A stretch of 64,000 nucleotides of DNA. Source: Chlorops oryzae. Its lineage: Eukaryota; Arthropoda; Insecta; Diptera; Chloropidae. Numbering within the stretch: the stretch's first letter is position 1; each line of letters starts with the position of its first letter. Location: assembly GCA_020466095.1 (NCBI GenBank), contig CM035809.1, positions 28,818,563 through 28,882,562 of the forward strand, given 5' to 3'. Of this stretch, positions 12,111 to 31,233 are shown piece by piece. The notes beneath the pieces were generated by a model that had not been told where the DNA came from, did not search any database, and saw only the letters and a program-made list of their open reading frames with translations. The position numbers and the translations under genes are program-made.

Positions 12111-14944
12111 GAGAACAGTTAGCTAAGAGTCAATAAGGAGAAACCACCACCAGTGTTAATGGTGCTACCTTTAAAGGACCAAAGGTTGAAATACCGACAT
12201 TTGATGGCACAAAAATGTTCAGTAGCTTCCGGCTACAGTTCGAAACAATAGCTGGCCGACACAAGTGGTCAATAGAAGAAAAATCCACGGCCTTGATCGG
12301 TGCCCTTAAAGGAGATGCAGTGGATATATTGTACGGCCTGCTCTTAGAGGAGCAAGAGAATTATGATGCTTTAGTCGGGGTTCTGGAGAGGAATTTTGGC
12401 AATTTTGGGAAAGCGTATTTGTATGAACTCAAGCCTAGGAAATGTCAACAAAAGAGTGGTGAAACCTTAGAGGAGTACTCAAGGGAAATAGAGCGCCTTG
12501 CTTTTAACGCCTATCCAACTTCTGCGAAGGATATTATTGATCAAGAAAAGAAGAAAGCTTTCAAAAACAGGTTAATGGACCCTGATTTGAAGTGCCAAGC
12601 TTACTACCAGGACTTGGCTACGTTCGAGGAAATATTCGCCCACGGTCAACGCTGGAGATGGCTAGATCATTGAGTAAACAAACTGCCAAGCTTCGTCAGA
12701 TAGATGTGGACCCGGAGGTTTCAATAGAAGGTATGTGTAACAGGTTAAGCAAAATCGAAGAGAAGCTTAAAACTGCCGGAAAAGAAACAATATGTTTTAA
12801 GTGTGGCAAACCTGGTCACATAGCTCGTAATTGCCGCAAGAGATTCCGTTCAAACTCACCTCCTGAGAGAAACTCACAAACCCAGGCAGAGAAGGAAGGC
12901 CAAAGGACAGACCCTCCGGTAAACTAAAACGAGCTAGCCCAGAGGGGCTCGAGCTGGCTCCCACAATGGAAGGCCCATAGTTTTCTTATCTCAAATTACA
13001 AAAAAGCGGAATAGCTTGACATTGAATGGAATTATTAACGGAAAGAATATGATGCTAACTCTTGACACATTCTGTCATAAACGGAAGTATAGTGGAAGGC
13101 GTAATCGAACCTCTAACTAGCATTAGGTTAAGGACAGAAATTGGAGAAACTACGACAATCATCGGGAAAACTACGTGCAAGGTCACTATCGCAAGTAGAA
13201 TGGTTGAACATGTTTTCATTGTAGCGGAAATTGTAGACGATGTCATTCTTGGAGTAAATTTTATGATCGAGCACGGTATAAATCTGGATTTAGAACGGCG
13301 TATGTTAAGATGGTGTGACATGGATATACCACTTAATACTAGCTATGAGGGAACTCCTTCCATCCAACAGGTAGTCGTGGAAAGACACCAGGAAATTCCG
13401 GCACGAACGGAAAAAATTATCTGGGCAAGAATCAAAGGAAATCACAGGATGCACCGGTTGTGGGTCGTCGAACCGGCGAACAGGAAATACAACAATGGAT
13501 TACTAACGGCAAAGACGCTACATACATACGGAAGATACATTTCCTTTGAGAATAATTAACCTCAGTAACTCGTCACAGAGATTGAAGAAAGGGACAGTGA
13601 TTGGACAATGTCAACCGGCAGAAGCCATAATAAATATAATTGGTGATGGCTCAGGACTAAAGAAAAGTGAAACTGTTGATCTGACGGAGTCTTTCAAGAT
13701 ATGGACTGAAGGATTTGAGACCACGGACAGCACAAAAGCGAAACAAATGTTGACCAAATACGAGTCGTTATTCACTGTCGATGATAAAAATTTTGGCCGT
13801 ACCGACGTACCTCAAACACAAAATCGACACTGGAGATGCAAGGCCGATTCGCCAACCCCCGAGGAGTGTACCCACTGCAAAACGGGGAGAATGTGGGGAA
13901 TTCATCTATGATATGCAACAAAAAAAAGTGAGCCATCGGTACTAGTAAAGAAGAAGGATGGGACTACTAGATTTTGCATTGACTATCGGAAACTTAATGA
14001 GGTCACTAAAAAGGATAGCTATCCATTACCTCGTATAGATGACACATTAGATACTCTCTTTGGATCAAAGTGGTTTTCCACATTGGATCTGAAAAGTGGA
14101 TACTGGCAAGTGGAGTTGAGCAAGCAGGATAAAGAGAACAATGCACCTGCAACATTTGAACGACTTATGGAGCATATTCTTAAAGGATTGCATTGGAAGA
14201 CTTGTTTAGTATACCATGATGATATAATTGTTATGGGTAAGACTTTTGAGGAACACCTCGAAAACCTTGAAAAAGTTTTCCAAAAAATAGCTAATGCTGG
14301 CCTCAGATTGAATATGAAGAAATGCTCGTTGTTCAGAAATCATGCAAAATTTTTGGGTCATGTGGTCACCCCAAGAGGTGTTCGTACGGATGAGGATAAA
14401 ATAAAATCGGTAAAGGAATGGCCCCGCCCGAAAAATCTTCATGAGCTGCGCAGTTTTTTTTTGGATTATGCACGTACTACCGTCGATTTGTGCCACGATT
14501 TGCAGTTTAAAAGGACGCCTATAATTCTCGTTTGGTTTATAAAATGGGACACATAAGACTCGCCGAATTTCTGTAAATTTTCACGAGTTTGCCTTATTTA
14601 TAGGTTTGTGCCTTCTAGGGCTGGGGCAGTAATGCCAGATCGTGGGTTTTTCCACTCAAACAGCGTGGCATGTGGAAAACGGGTGTTTTCTTAAAAATGT
14701 GGTTCTTTTTTCACCAACATTTATGCATGGCCCTAATCTACTAAATACGGACATTTTGAGGAATCTGTTCATTTCAGAAAAGCCCTCTCTGTAACCGCCA
14801 GCACCACCTTTCCAAAGCTAAAGTAAATATCAATGAACCAAAACTATCGATAGTGGTAAAAAAAAACCCATCGATGTTTTCGGTAGTTTGAAAGTTTTTT
14901 CTCCAGCTCTATGGTTGAAGGGTTCTTTAGCATGCTGCCGGAGC

Positions 14945-15905
14945 AGCGTTCAAATATGAGTACTTTTTTGTGCATGCACAAACGTGAAGACAACTAATCC
15001 AATGAAAGTACATTTTAATTCAGCAATCCCGTCCTCACCAATCCAATGGTATCCCGTGATCGCCAACCTCCTACTTGCCAGCGCAGGACAGTGGCACACA
15101 AGGTGTACCGCCGTCTCGCTGTCTTCTAGGCATAATCTACATGTGTCATCTTCAGCAAGACTCATCTTCTTGAGATGGCACATGAAGTTACCATGTCCTG
15201 TTACCAATGATGTCAACCAGCTGAGGGTGCTCCGTTTAAGACTAAGCGCCCTCGTTGCCTCCGTGACCCATGGCTTCTTTATGACCAGCTTTGCCTGTCT
15301 GCAAGTGCTCAACCCGCACCAACGACGTTGATGCATTGAGTTTATCCACTTTGTGACAGCCGAAGTAATCCTGCTCCATCCTAGTGGAACATAAGGCTCT
15401 GGACCATGATAGTCCTGGCTCGAGCCCTGCTTAGCAAGGTCGTCGGCCTTTTCATTTTGGTCGATACCAGAGTGTCCTTTAACCCACATGAGTGTTACTT
15501 ACATTGCTAGAAGCGCACTCACGTAGTTTCACAGCACACTCATGTACCAGACTGTTGTGTATGGTCATTTGTTCCATGCTCTTGATCACCTCTTGATTGG
15601 TCAAGCCCAATCAGAATACGACTCTGATGTGCCCGTCTCTCAAGCAGGTGCTCCAGTGCGCGTATGACTAAAAGTTCGGCCTGATAGACAGACACAAACT
15701 TTCCCAGATGGATACCTTCGGCGATGCCGATTTCTTCTGAAAAGATCCCGGCCCCCGCTCTTCCATCCATTAGTGAACCGTCCGTGAAGAAGCAAATTTC
15801 ATGCCATCTGCACTCATCCTGCAGACGGCCGTCGTCTATGAGCGTTCTGTGTGACTTTCGATCAGACTGACTCTTCTCATAGTCTCCATTTTTGGACTTA
15901 CTAAA
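14945..15905 (-). pseudogene. LINE ORF2 fragment: RNase H and C-terminal Cys/His cluster
   Basis: Minus-strand frames 15770-15540 and 15489-14950 are two parts of one RNase H domain with a break between them. The second part carries WVKGHSGIDQNEKADDLA, the RNase H C-terminal motif, and then CRLC...HLVCHCPALAS, the same post-RNase H cluster as the LINE end at 1.5-1.8 kb. Reverse transcriptase is missing. It lies between the Gypsy remnant and the transporter gene. Confidence 0.75.
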
Positions 15906-16067
15906 GCCCTAAGTGCTGGAATCAATTATTTTGATATGATCTTTATTCAAATTTGATACTATATCCTGCTGGGTATGTACCGATTTCGAATGCGTGAAAA
16001 CAAAACTACAAAAGGCGAGCGCCGGAAGCTTGCGTAAACGGAAAAATTGTGAACGTATTTTCATTTC

Positions 16068-16200
16068 GTCTACAATTCTCATTAGCTTTATGCGAATTTA
16101 AATATAAGAAGAATAAGAATTATCAAAAATCGGATAATGTGTATGTTTATGACGTTATCACGTAAAATTATCGTCCGTAAACCGACTATACAGACACAAT
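16068..16200. repeat. Dispersed 120-bp repeat directly upstream of the transporter gene
   Basis: Shares ctcattagctttatgcg, gacgttatcacgtaaaat and ccgtaaaccgac with copies near 4965-5070 and 6226-6815. It ends about 30 bp before the transporter start codon, so it occupies what would be the proximal promoter, 5' UTR or 5' intron of that gene. Confidence 0.6.
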
Positions 16201-16232
16201 TTTTTTTTTTTACATACTACAGTTGATTTACC

Positions 16233-22514
<6,282 letters not shown>

Positions 22515-23934
22515 GTGTCTTAAATAAAACTTAGTAATTACGTACATAATTAAAAATCATCAACATCCACCAATTGATCTTGAAAAAGATTTCGGCATTC
22601 ATATGTCACCAGCAAAATTGTAGTCCTCTTCAATTCTGCTATATATGTTGCTCATTTTTGTGTGTCAAAGAGATTTCCCTATCGTGTTAATCAATATTAA
22701 ATAACGTACATTCAAAACTCTTTAGCGAAATCAAAACATATTTATGGATTCGCTATATAGGAGTTTGTTTTAGAGTTTCGACTCTATTAAAATCATTAAT
22801 AGAGCGTGTATTTTTAAGCATTTATAAAATTGAAGCGTACTTTATGGGGCAAAAAATTTGTTCAATTTACATAAAGTTAAGATTCAAATCGATTTTTAGC
22901 CTATTTAAGACTTTTTCAAAGCTAGAAATCCCTTGAAGTTTAAATTCGCTACTTATTTCCAAAATGGTGATAAGAAAAAAAATATCCCCCCCACAAAGTA
23001 TGCTTCAAATTTTTAAATGCTTAAAAATACACGCTCTAATCATTAAAAACCAATGATTACGTCTCCTTTTCCAACAGAAGTTGAACAACAGATCCTTTCT
23101 GTGGTCAATTCCCCCCCATGAGTGTGTTCTACGACTTTCATATTTTCGTTACACTACTTCCTTCTTACATTTGCATCTGCCAAAAAACATAAAAAAAAAA
23201 ACTTTTTTCCTCCCAGCGGAAATTTTCACATAAACTTTGATTTATATGTATACATATTTTTTTCATCGAAAAAGAACTAGAACCAAAGATTGAAAGGCTG
23301 CCTTCGAAATGTCAAAAACTACAAAAATTTTGACATTTTTCTCAAATAGATTTATAAAAAAAAAAAAAAACATTCTTAGGGCCAAGTTCAGTTTAAAGTC
23401 ATCAGTGAACACATTTCCAGCTGGGATAGTTCATTCACAAACAGGTATTTCAAAGTAAAAGAGCCTTTCTATTTTAACATTAAGCTGTGAAAAATTGTAC
23501 TTCATTTGGAATATATACTTATATACATATATATATATATGCAAGAGTTACTTAAAAAGTCTACTTCAAAGTTTATAGAATATATTTTTCACATATACTT
23601 TATAAGAAAGTCTAATAAAAATTATTGTCTCCACTTGACTAATTTGGCTTTGAATTTTTCTTTTCCATAAAATGCAAATTGTGAAAGCGAATTATTTTGG
23701 GCAATTTTTTCGCGAGCTTATCAAATATTTCCTCAGATTCTTTGGCCACAACAGCTTTCGACGATTTTGTCACGAAAATCATTTCATCAATAATGTGAAT
23801 ACGCGAATTTTATGTTTTTTAACCAGACAAATGTGAAAAAAATTTAAGAAAACTGTCGTCGAGATAAGTTTTGAACCTTTTCATTTTTATATTGCTTGAA
23901 TATATAAAACAAAATGGAACTATAAATCAACTAA
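22515..23934. other. AT-rich intergenic spacer between convergent genes
   Basis: Lies between the 3' ends of the transporter (+) and the CEP295-like gene (-). I see no coding frame or RNA gene. It contains homopolymer runs and a short TA repeat near 23520-23540. Confidence 0.6.
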
Positions 23935-24391
23935 TAGGGCATTTACATATACGTTTTAGCGCTACTCGTTTAAGCTAAAACGACTAAGTTAAAACGGGGT
24001 GTTTACACATGCGCATGTCGTTTTGTCATTTTGTGGTTATCTTTTGTTTGCTCAACACGTGAAACAAGAGTGAATATTGTAATTTAGAAAAGAAGCAATT
24101 ATTGAAATTGCGTTCGTTTTCTACATTGGTTGTGGAAACAACCTCACAATTTTTAAATTAGAAATTTCAATGACCATATGTTTTGCATTTTTATAGTGAT
24201 GACACTCAGATTTCGATATTTTTATCAGTTATAAGCAGGATTTATCTTGTTTAGCTACTTGTTTTAAATTAAAACAGGAAAGATTCTCGTTTTATTTTTG
24301 TATGATAAAACGGGAAAAATCTAACTTGTTTTAGTGCTAAAACGGGCAAAGTTGCTAAAACGCAAATAAAACGGCATATGTAAACGGCCTA
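23935..24391. mobile_element. PIF/Harbinger-type MITE, copy 2
   Basis: 457 bp, starting TAGGGCATTTACATATACG and ending GTAAACGGCCTA, with TAA duplications at 23932-23934 and 24392-24394. Highly similar along its whole length to the copy at 6251-6706, which implies recent activity of the family. Confidence 0.8.
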
Positions 24392-24581
24392 TAAAATTAA
24401 TTTAATCAATGAATCGCGTTTTAAATTCAAAATATTTAAGATATTTATTAACAATAATATTTTATATCGCAAATTTAAAAAACAAACAAGCAAATTTTAG
24501 CTAAAAATCTTTCTTACAATTAAAAAATATAATATAATCGCGATAATCATATAAATTTATGGACATACGTATGTGTGGAAT

Positions 24582-24600
24582 GTGTGTGTGTGTGTGTGTG
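24582..24600. repeat. (TG)n microsatellite
   Basis: About nine TG units just past the 3' end of the minus-strand CEP295-like gene. Simple repeat, no further signal. Confidence 0.8.
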
Positions 24601-24606
24601 AATGTG

Positions 24607-27600
24607 TTATTGCCCCTCACCTTCCTTTTCATGCCTGCGCTTCGGTTTTTTCTTTGGGCTAGTCGCCTTCTTCATTGATAAGCTTTCTACTAATGAGATA
24701 TTGCTCTCGTTGGAGAACAATTGGGATGATGTTGGTTCAGCACTCCTAGATGGATTCATGTTAGCGTTCGATCGAAGATTTGATGTTTGAACTGGCGTTG
24801 AAGTCTTTTGACGTTCCAAATTGTGCTGTGGAACGCTATGACAGGCAGTATTTGTGTTCGTATTTGTCCGTGGCGATCCACTTGGCGACATCGAATCCAG
24901 CACAGCCATGAAAAATTGACTTCGTAAGGAGTCACCACTAAGTGTAGAAGATCCACATGTTGACGTTGCAGCTACATGCTTCATTAGTTGCCGAGTTAGA
25001 AAATCACGTAAATTCAATGGTCGATCGCTGGACTCGCTGTCGCTTAGGCAGCAATCGGAATCGGTTTTCTAAAAAAAAAAAAATAATTTATTAATTTGAG
25101 ATATTGAAGCGATTGGTTAATTTCAACCTTGTTGGGTTTATGCTTTCTTGGTGATTTTGTGTTAGTTTCGTTTGCTTCAGTTGGCTTCAGTGGGGGTGGC
25201 GAGCTTGTTGTACTGCTACTAAGCGCCGCAGCTTCCTTTTCCTTGTTGCGCATTGGTGTGTGCCACTTCAAGCCTAAGGCTAATAGTTCACGCTGAAATT
25301 TTTCGGATGCACTATCGCTGGATGTCGTAGTTATTGTTAGCTTTTGAATGCCTGTTTCGATAGTTGCTGTTTTTGTAGAAGCTTTCGAAGTTGCCTTCGG
25401 ATTTTTGTCAGCCATTGAACTGGATACCGCATCATACCTGGTTGATTTACTGCGAAAAGATTGCTTAAGTATATTCCGCCTTCTGAGTTCGCTCTCTATA
25501 TCCAGAGTTTCTGATTCAACTTCCGAGCGTGCTGAATGTGTTTCTGTAAGATTCTCTAAACTTGCTGAATCGATAAACTTGCCTTCGGGAGAGCCAGTTT
25601 GCCGGTTCAAATACTCTTTATGAGAGGGAAATGGTTTCACAATGAGTGGAGCTAGACGTAGACAACCAAAAAGGTCTTCTAACGTCTCTGCTGTTTGACA
25701 GACCTGATCGGTGCCAGTCAAGTTGGCCAGATATGTGGTCAATGTTGGGAATTCATCGTAATTGTACGCTTTGGATAGAAGAAGAAATTCTGAAGTGCCA
25801 AAATTGAAAAACAATAAAATAAAAAAGCTCACCTTTATCTCCATGTCCGTCTTTCACAGCTTCGATGAGCTCATTGTATTCATGCTCCATTCGTATGCTT
25901 TGCTCTGGATCAAGCATTGTGAGATCTAAGTTATGATCCTTGCAGTACTGATCGAATGTTGGAAAGGCAACCGGTTTTCGTACGCCTTGCAATGTATTCT
26001 CTGTCTGTGTAGCTTGCATTGAAGCATTTATGCGTGAAGTAACAGGAGTATCTACTTCAACAATTGTTGATAGCTCATGGACCGCCTCCTCCTCTGGCAG
26101 TTGAGGACTATAACGATGCATCGTTGGAGGTGGAGCACGTTGCTTGCGATGTGTCGAGGTACTTTGCGTGTTCGTCGCAGTGGTCGTCGATGCATACGAT
26201 GGCGGTTCTTGTGATGTTTCATAGCCCAACGCCGTGACTGGACGCGATGGCATTGAGATGCCACTATCGCGACTCCTGCCAGTCTGTTTGTGTTTCTCTA
26301 ATGGCACTGCTTCCTGTATCGGTGGTGGTGCATGTTCTGATGAATTAGGTTCTTGAATATTTTTTTTAACGATCTCTGGAGCAGGCCTTTCACCTTTTAA
26401 AGGTAAATCGACGTATTCAGTCGAGTTGCGTCCATTATCACTCACAGAAGTCAAAGTATTCTCCATGATACGTTGCTTCTCTTCACGTACTTTGTTAATA
26501 AGAGTTGTCAATTCAGCGATACGATTCGAGCAGTTCTTCGTCAATTCGGCATAGTGATTCAATTGAGCTTGCGTAGCATAGTTCTCATCCGGAGCGGATC
26601 GTTCTGGTGATTTTTCTTTCGTTTTAGTCGTCGATATTTTCGATTCCTTTTTTTGTTGCGACTTCTTATGCTGGGATATTTCTGTCTTTTTTGTTGGAGG
26701 TTGTACAATTGCCGACTCCGCCGCCTCTAGTCTTGAAGGTTTCTTTGTTACTTCTTTTGCCTTTTCGGATTTCAATGGTTTCAGAATAGAACCACGACTC
26801 GGTTTTAAGCTTGCGTCTTTTGTCCTTTCATCTTTTAATTTTTGTCTCCAAATCTCTTCAAAACGACGTAAACTAGTCTCCAGTGAAGTATTGCTATGCG
26901 TGCGAATTGATTCCTCCAATTCATTGATGAAACTGCGATTCTCATTGACGAATTGCTCAACTCGCTTTAATTGATCGTCTCTAAGCATGGCACTCTGCTT
27001 ATTGGAGCTAAGTTTATTCGTTGTTATATTCATGATCGATGAACTTGGTGTCTCGATATCGGAGGAGCTCACTTCCAAAGCTCTAACTGACTGTCTAGAC
27101 ATGCCTAATAGACGTTGAATATATTGAGCTATCAGAGGATTAAGTTGAGCATGCGTGGGGTTTTGATTTTCAATGCTCTTTCCATCAGATGAATCACTGC
27201 TGGTAACGCTTGAGCTAGAGGATTGCTTTCTTTCATTGCTTCTTAATTGCTTCATGCGATCAACGAATTGATCGGTCGTTATTGGCAATGCGAAAGGTAA
27301 CGATTGATAGTGCGTGGAATTCGAATCGTAGGAGGATCTACGATGTACATTAGGGGCAGTTGTAGTCTCTTTGCTTCCCAATGCAGCTGAAGGCGTTTTT
27401 GGTTGCTTTTTATTTGTTTCTTCTGTAATTTTGGAGCGTTTTTCTTTCCTTTTGGAACGTTTTATATCACCCTTGACTTTAATGACGATTTCTAATGGTG
27501 CATCTGAAGAGCTTTTCTGTATGATTTGCTCTTTCCCAGCAGTAATTTTTATCGCATTAGATTCGATTGTTTTCACTTGTGGCTTTTCCTTTTCGGGCCG

Positions 27601-29939
27601 TAAATTTTTTTGTATTCGAATAACCTCAGCGAGCTCATTCTGCAGTCGCACTTCCCTCTCCTTCAATTCTCGCTCGCGTTCCTTTAATGTTGTTTGTTGG
27701 GAATGAGTTGAATCCTTTTCAGCGTTTTTGTGTGTTTGTTTTTCACCTTTTGTCGGCATCTCACTCTCGGCATTTTTGTTCAGTTCAGCTAATAGCGATG
27801 CGCGCAAAGCTTCGATGCGTTGAAGTAACTGGGCCAGCTTGTTTCTTTTCTCCAAATTTTTCACTTCTGTGCCCTCACATTGCGATAACTGGCTTCGTAT
27901 TTGATCCCGCTGATCGTCGATATATCCAAGCAATATTGAACCGGAGCCATCCGTGTCCGTACTCTTTGAAGCTGTATTATCAGAATCGCCGCTAGACAGT
28001 CGAGTATCTAAATTTAAAGTTTTCGGGTAACGTTTTTTTGGTGATGATTGCTCGCGCTCCTTGTGAGGTATTGGTGAGATTGCATTGCGTGTCTCCGGTA
28101 AGGTTATTATTGCTGGACGAGATAAGAGCTCCTCGATGGCAGAGTTCATTTTAGCTTCCTTTCGTGCCGTCTGCCCTGAATAGTAAGCTCTGCTATGAAG
28201 ATTGGCCTGAAAATGGATTTCGTAAAACATTATGAGATTTTGAATGACATAGTTCGGACGACTTACATCGGTTGGTAATAGCGGCATTCCTTTCTCTGTC
28301 AGTGCATCTAATTTTGCAGTTAGCTCTACGCAATCCCTACGCACCTTTTCGCGTTCCAAAGCAATCTTCCCACGTTCATCAGTCTTTTTACTATAGTAAA
28401 AATTTATGTCAACGATTTTATATCGAAAAAGTACAATCTTCGAAGAACTTACATCATATTTTCAAGTTCCTTATCGCGTTCCACTTTTCGTTGCCTTTCA
28501 AGTTCTGCACGTTCCATAGCATTTAGTTCTTGCGGATTACATTCGAGAGCTGAAACAGCATTCGGGGGCTGGGTGTACTCCTTGGCATATTTATTATTGT
28601 AGTCATAAAATTTAACAAGGTTGCTTGTTGAATCATCATTGTTTCCAGACTCTTTCGATGTTGTCGTCGTGGTCGTTGTCGCGGTTGTAGTCGAAACACG
28701 CGAAACTAGAGACGGCATTCTATGCACTGGATATGGTCTTTTCTTTGGCGTTACTTTCGTAACAGGCAGTGAGCTGGTTACCTTTGCTTGTATGTTTTGA
28801 CTTGCTGCAGCTGAGGCTAATGAAACAGAAGATTGTTTCGCAACTTCAACGTTGGTAGCAGGTAGCTTCTCAAGAACATGTTCTATAATGGTGTCTGCCA
28901 TGTCTCCTGATCCTTTCTCTTGTTCAGCGCTTTTTTGTTTAGCGATTAAATCACTGATTTGTGTGTAGCGTGGTCGTTCAACTGGAATCGTAGTTTTTTC
29001 AACGATTTGGGCCATTGTTTCAACCGTTTGTGTAGCGACCGTTCCTTGTTTTGGCGGTGGACAAACAACACTATCAAATTGACGATTACTTTCAACGTGT
29101 TTGTCAGAGACGTGAGAAGGAGTTGTTATTTTTTCGCTTTCCGATTGCAATGCATCAACGTCGAGCAAAACTGTCGGGCAACGTTTTAAAGGTATTCCAT
29201 TTCCAGATTCAGTTTGAGTAGTTTTAGAGTTTGTCTGACTGTCAAGATCATCCAAACTAGTGAGTGACGAGGATGTAATGTCGCAAAGATCACACGTTTC
29301 AAGTAACTCATCCGTACTGTATGAATCAATTGATGAAACATACATGCATGGTTCCCGATTATCATCGAAACAAACTGTCATTTGTTTGGAGGACTTGCTC
29401 TGCTTTTGACCGACTGACGCCGGTCGCGTCTTTTTGGGTTCATCACATTTCTTTTGCTCTTCGACATTATTTCGATGGCTAATTGGCCTCCTTGTTATCG
29501 AAGTTATTGGTTTTTTACACTTTTCGAGTCTTTCCTTCTCCTTTATACGGTCATTCTCCTTTTGCGCAGCCAATTGTGCAGTGCCAACTTGGCTTAGGGC
29601 CTTTTGAAATTCTGCTCTTTTCTTCGATACAAGCGACTTCCTCCATAAACTCATCTCTTGCGCCTTAACCGCTTCGATATTACGCAGTTGTCGTGCTTTC
29701 TCTTGTGCAACTTCTGTCCGTATTTTACGTGCAAACTCTTTGGATTGCTCACGCACCTACAGAAGATGGAACATCAGTTGGCAACTTAATTGGAAATATT
29801 TGAAATTACATACCTGCTGTAAGCGTTGCCTTCGTCGTTCATTTTCTAATTGCTTTTTGTAACCTTCCGGATCAAATTTTGATTGCTTTGAAAATTTTCC
29901 GCTTACTGTTATGTTTACGGACATTCTCTTGCGTTGCAA
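24607..29939 (-). CDS. Large coiled-coil protein with CEP295/Ana1-like N-terminus, six exons
   Basis: Exons on the minus strand by my splicing: 29939-29814, 29756-28453, 28390-28267, 28206-25833, 25768-25128, 25068-24607. They sum to 5031 nt, exactly 1677 codons with the stop, and every junction is GT-AG. The first about 115 residues form a basic coiled coil; the segment ENERRRQRLQQVREQ, across the exon 1/2 junction, resembles the N-terminus of the centriole-to-centrosome conversion factor CEP295 (fly Ana1), and the length is close to that family's. The rest is low-complexity Ser/Thr/Lys/Glu-rich with further coiled coils, ending in a conserved-looking block LNLRDFLTRQLMKH. The start could be the Met at 29939 or the Met at 29924. 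The orthology is a suggestion from one N-terminal similarity recalled from memory; the gene structure is well supported. Confidence 0.75.
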
Positions 29940-31140
29940 ACATAAAATTTTCTTTGTTTTTCTTACGTCATTTAGTGAGCGGCATTTTCAAAACTAAAAA
30001 CTGAAATTTTACAATCATCAATTTAAGTGCTGCTCATCTATTTTTTCAACGGGGACTTTCTCAGCTTTATATAAAAAAAAGGGATGCATTACTGTAGCTT
30101 TTTATATGGACAGAGATGCACCAGAATTAATTTTGTATGTAACAGGGATGTATAATATTTTAGCAACCTTATTGACACCACTGTTCGTTGTGCCAGCCAT
30201 GAGGAGCCAAAATGTATGTCAATGCTGCCATACTCTTAAGCCAATAAATTGCAATGGGTGCTGATCAGCAATGCCACTGACAAATTTTTTTCCTACCAAA
30301 TATTTTTTCGAAATCCTACCAAAATCGATTGCAACCTATCATAAATTTTTCAAGTTCAAAAAAGCGTTTTATTGCTCACAATTATTATTTTTAAAATAAC
30401 AAAAGTCATATATACAAGAATTAAGCCAATCGTGGTATGGCCATGTTGGAAAATCCTTTGATTTGTGTATATACATTTTAGTGACGCAACAAGAGCAGTT
30501 TTCCGTTGGGTTTGAATTTCGTATGAAGTTTTAGCATGCTTGTCATCATTTCAGTATGTAGCTTGAAATGGTTTAAATCAATGAAATAAAAAAAAAACTA
30601 AGTTCAGAATGATTCTTAAGACTTATTAGGGTTGACAATGTTCGATATGTAAAATTTGGAAAAAAAATTAATTTTGCGATTGTTAAAAATTGTGTGATAA
30701 CGTCGATTATTCGTCCCTCCACGGACGTTTTTGAAGAATTTTTCAACAAAAATTAAATCATTTCCTGAAGATGCTCTTCAAAGAAGGGCGAAATATTGAA
30801 TAAAAAGAAAAATGTTTGAAATATTCAAAAAATTTTCTTTAAAAAAAACAAAAAGAAAATGTTTTTCTGAACGTGACCTTAAGCCAGAACGAGATGTGAA
30901 CACGTATGAATTTATTCCAAAGGTCAACAACAACAAAACTCTACCAAAAAAAAAAAATTTTTTTTTGGACTCAAAAAAAATATTTCAAAGTAAATTTTTT
31001 TATGTTTTTCGTAAATATTTTCTGTTGCCCTATACATGAGTAATAATCAAACCGTTTTCATAAGTTTCTTTCTTTGTTTCTATATTTTCTATTAGTCTCT
31101 TTTTTCTTTTTGTTGCATTTCTTAAACTCTTAAATAATAG
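29940..31140. other. Divergent/intergenic spacer, no gene seen
   Basis: Between the 5' end of the CEP295-like gene and the 3' end of E(spl)m7. AT-rich with long A/T runs. In D. melanogaster this side of m7 holds m8 and then groucho; I see no bHLH, Orange or WRPW coding sequence here. Confidence 0.6.
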
Positions 31141-31166
31141 TTGTTCTCCTAAAATTATAATGCCAC

Positions 31167-31185
31167 TAAAGCTTTCCCTATCACA
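31167..31185 (-). promoter_or_regulatory. m7 3' UTR Brd box and K box
   Basis: On the minus strand the 3' UTR contains AGCTTTA (Brd box, 31173-31167) and TGTGATA (K box, 31185-31179), about 50-65 nt after the m7 stop. These heptamers are known miRNA seed-match sites in Notch-pathway mRNAs of flies. Confidence 0.7.
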
Positions 31186-31233
31186 GACGGTACGATCCTA
31201 GAATTAAGTTTCTCCAGCGTCCAGTTGAGCTAT

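Larger units (their letters stand above)
11270..14556 (+). mobile_element. Truncated Ty3/Gypsy-type LTR retrotransposon, disrupted
   Basis: Gag starts at 11270 with a SAP-like segment (LTVEQLKRELARRGLPTAG) and continues, after two insertions, through 12215-12673 to a CCHC zinc knuckle (CFKCGKPGHIARNC, near 12800). A retropepsin-like region follows (about 13040-13330; ILGVNFM motif; the active-site triplet reads DTF). Reverse transcriptase spans about 13930-14470 with YHDD at the catalytic site and GHVVTP downstream. Frames are broken repeatedly. RNase H, integrase and the right LTR are missing. The element is inactive and is described only as found. Confidence 0.85.

Noticed and set aside
25044..25844. 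Separate 266-codon gene with an apparent signal peptide
   Set aside because: The hydrophobic start MEIKVSFFILLFF is translation of an intron. The rest is exon 5 of the CEP295-like gene with clear splice sites at 25768 and 25128.
29940..31233. Hidden m8 orthologue next to m7
   Set aside because: No bHLH, Orange or WRPW coding sequence in any frame of the ORFs given, and the sequence is AT-rich non-coding.
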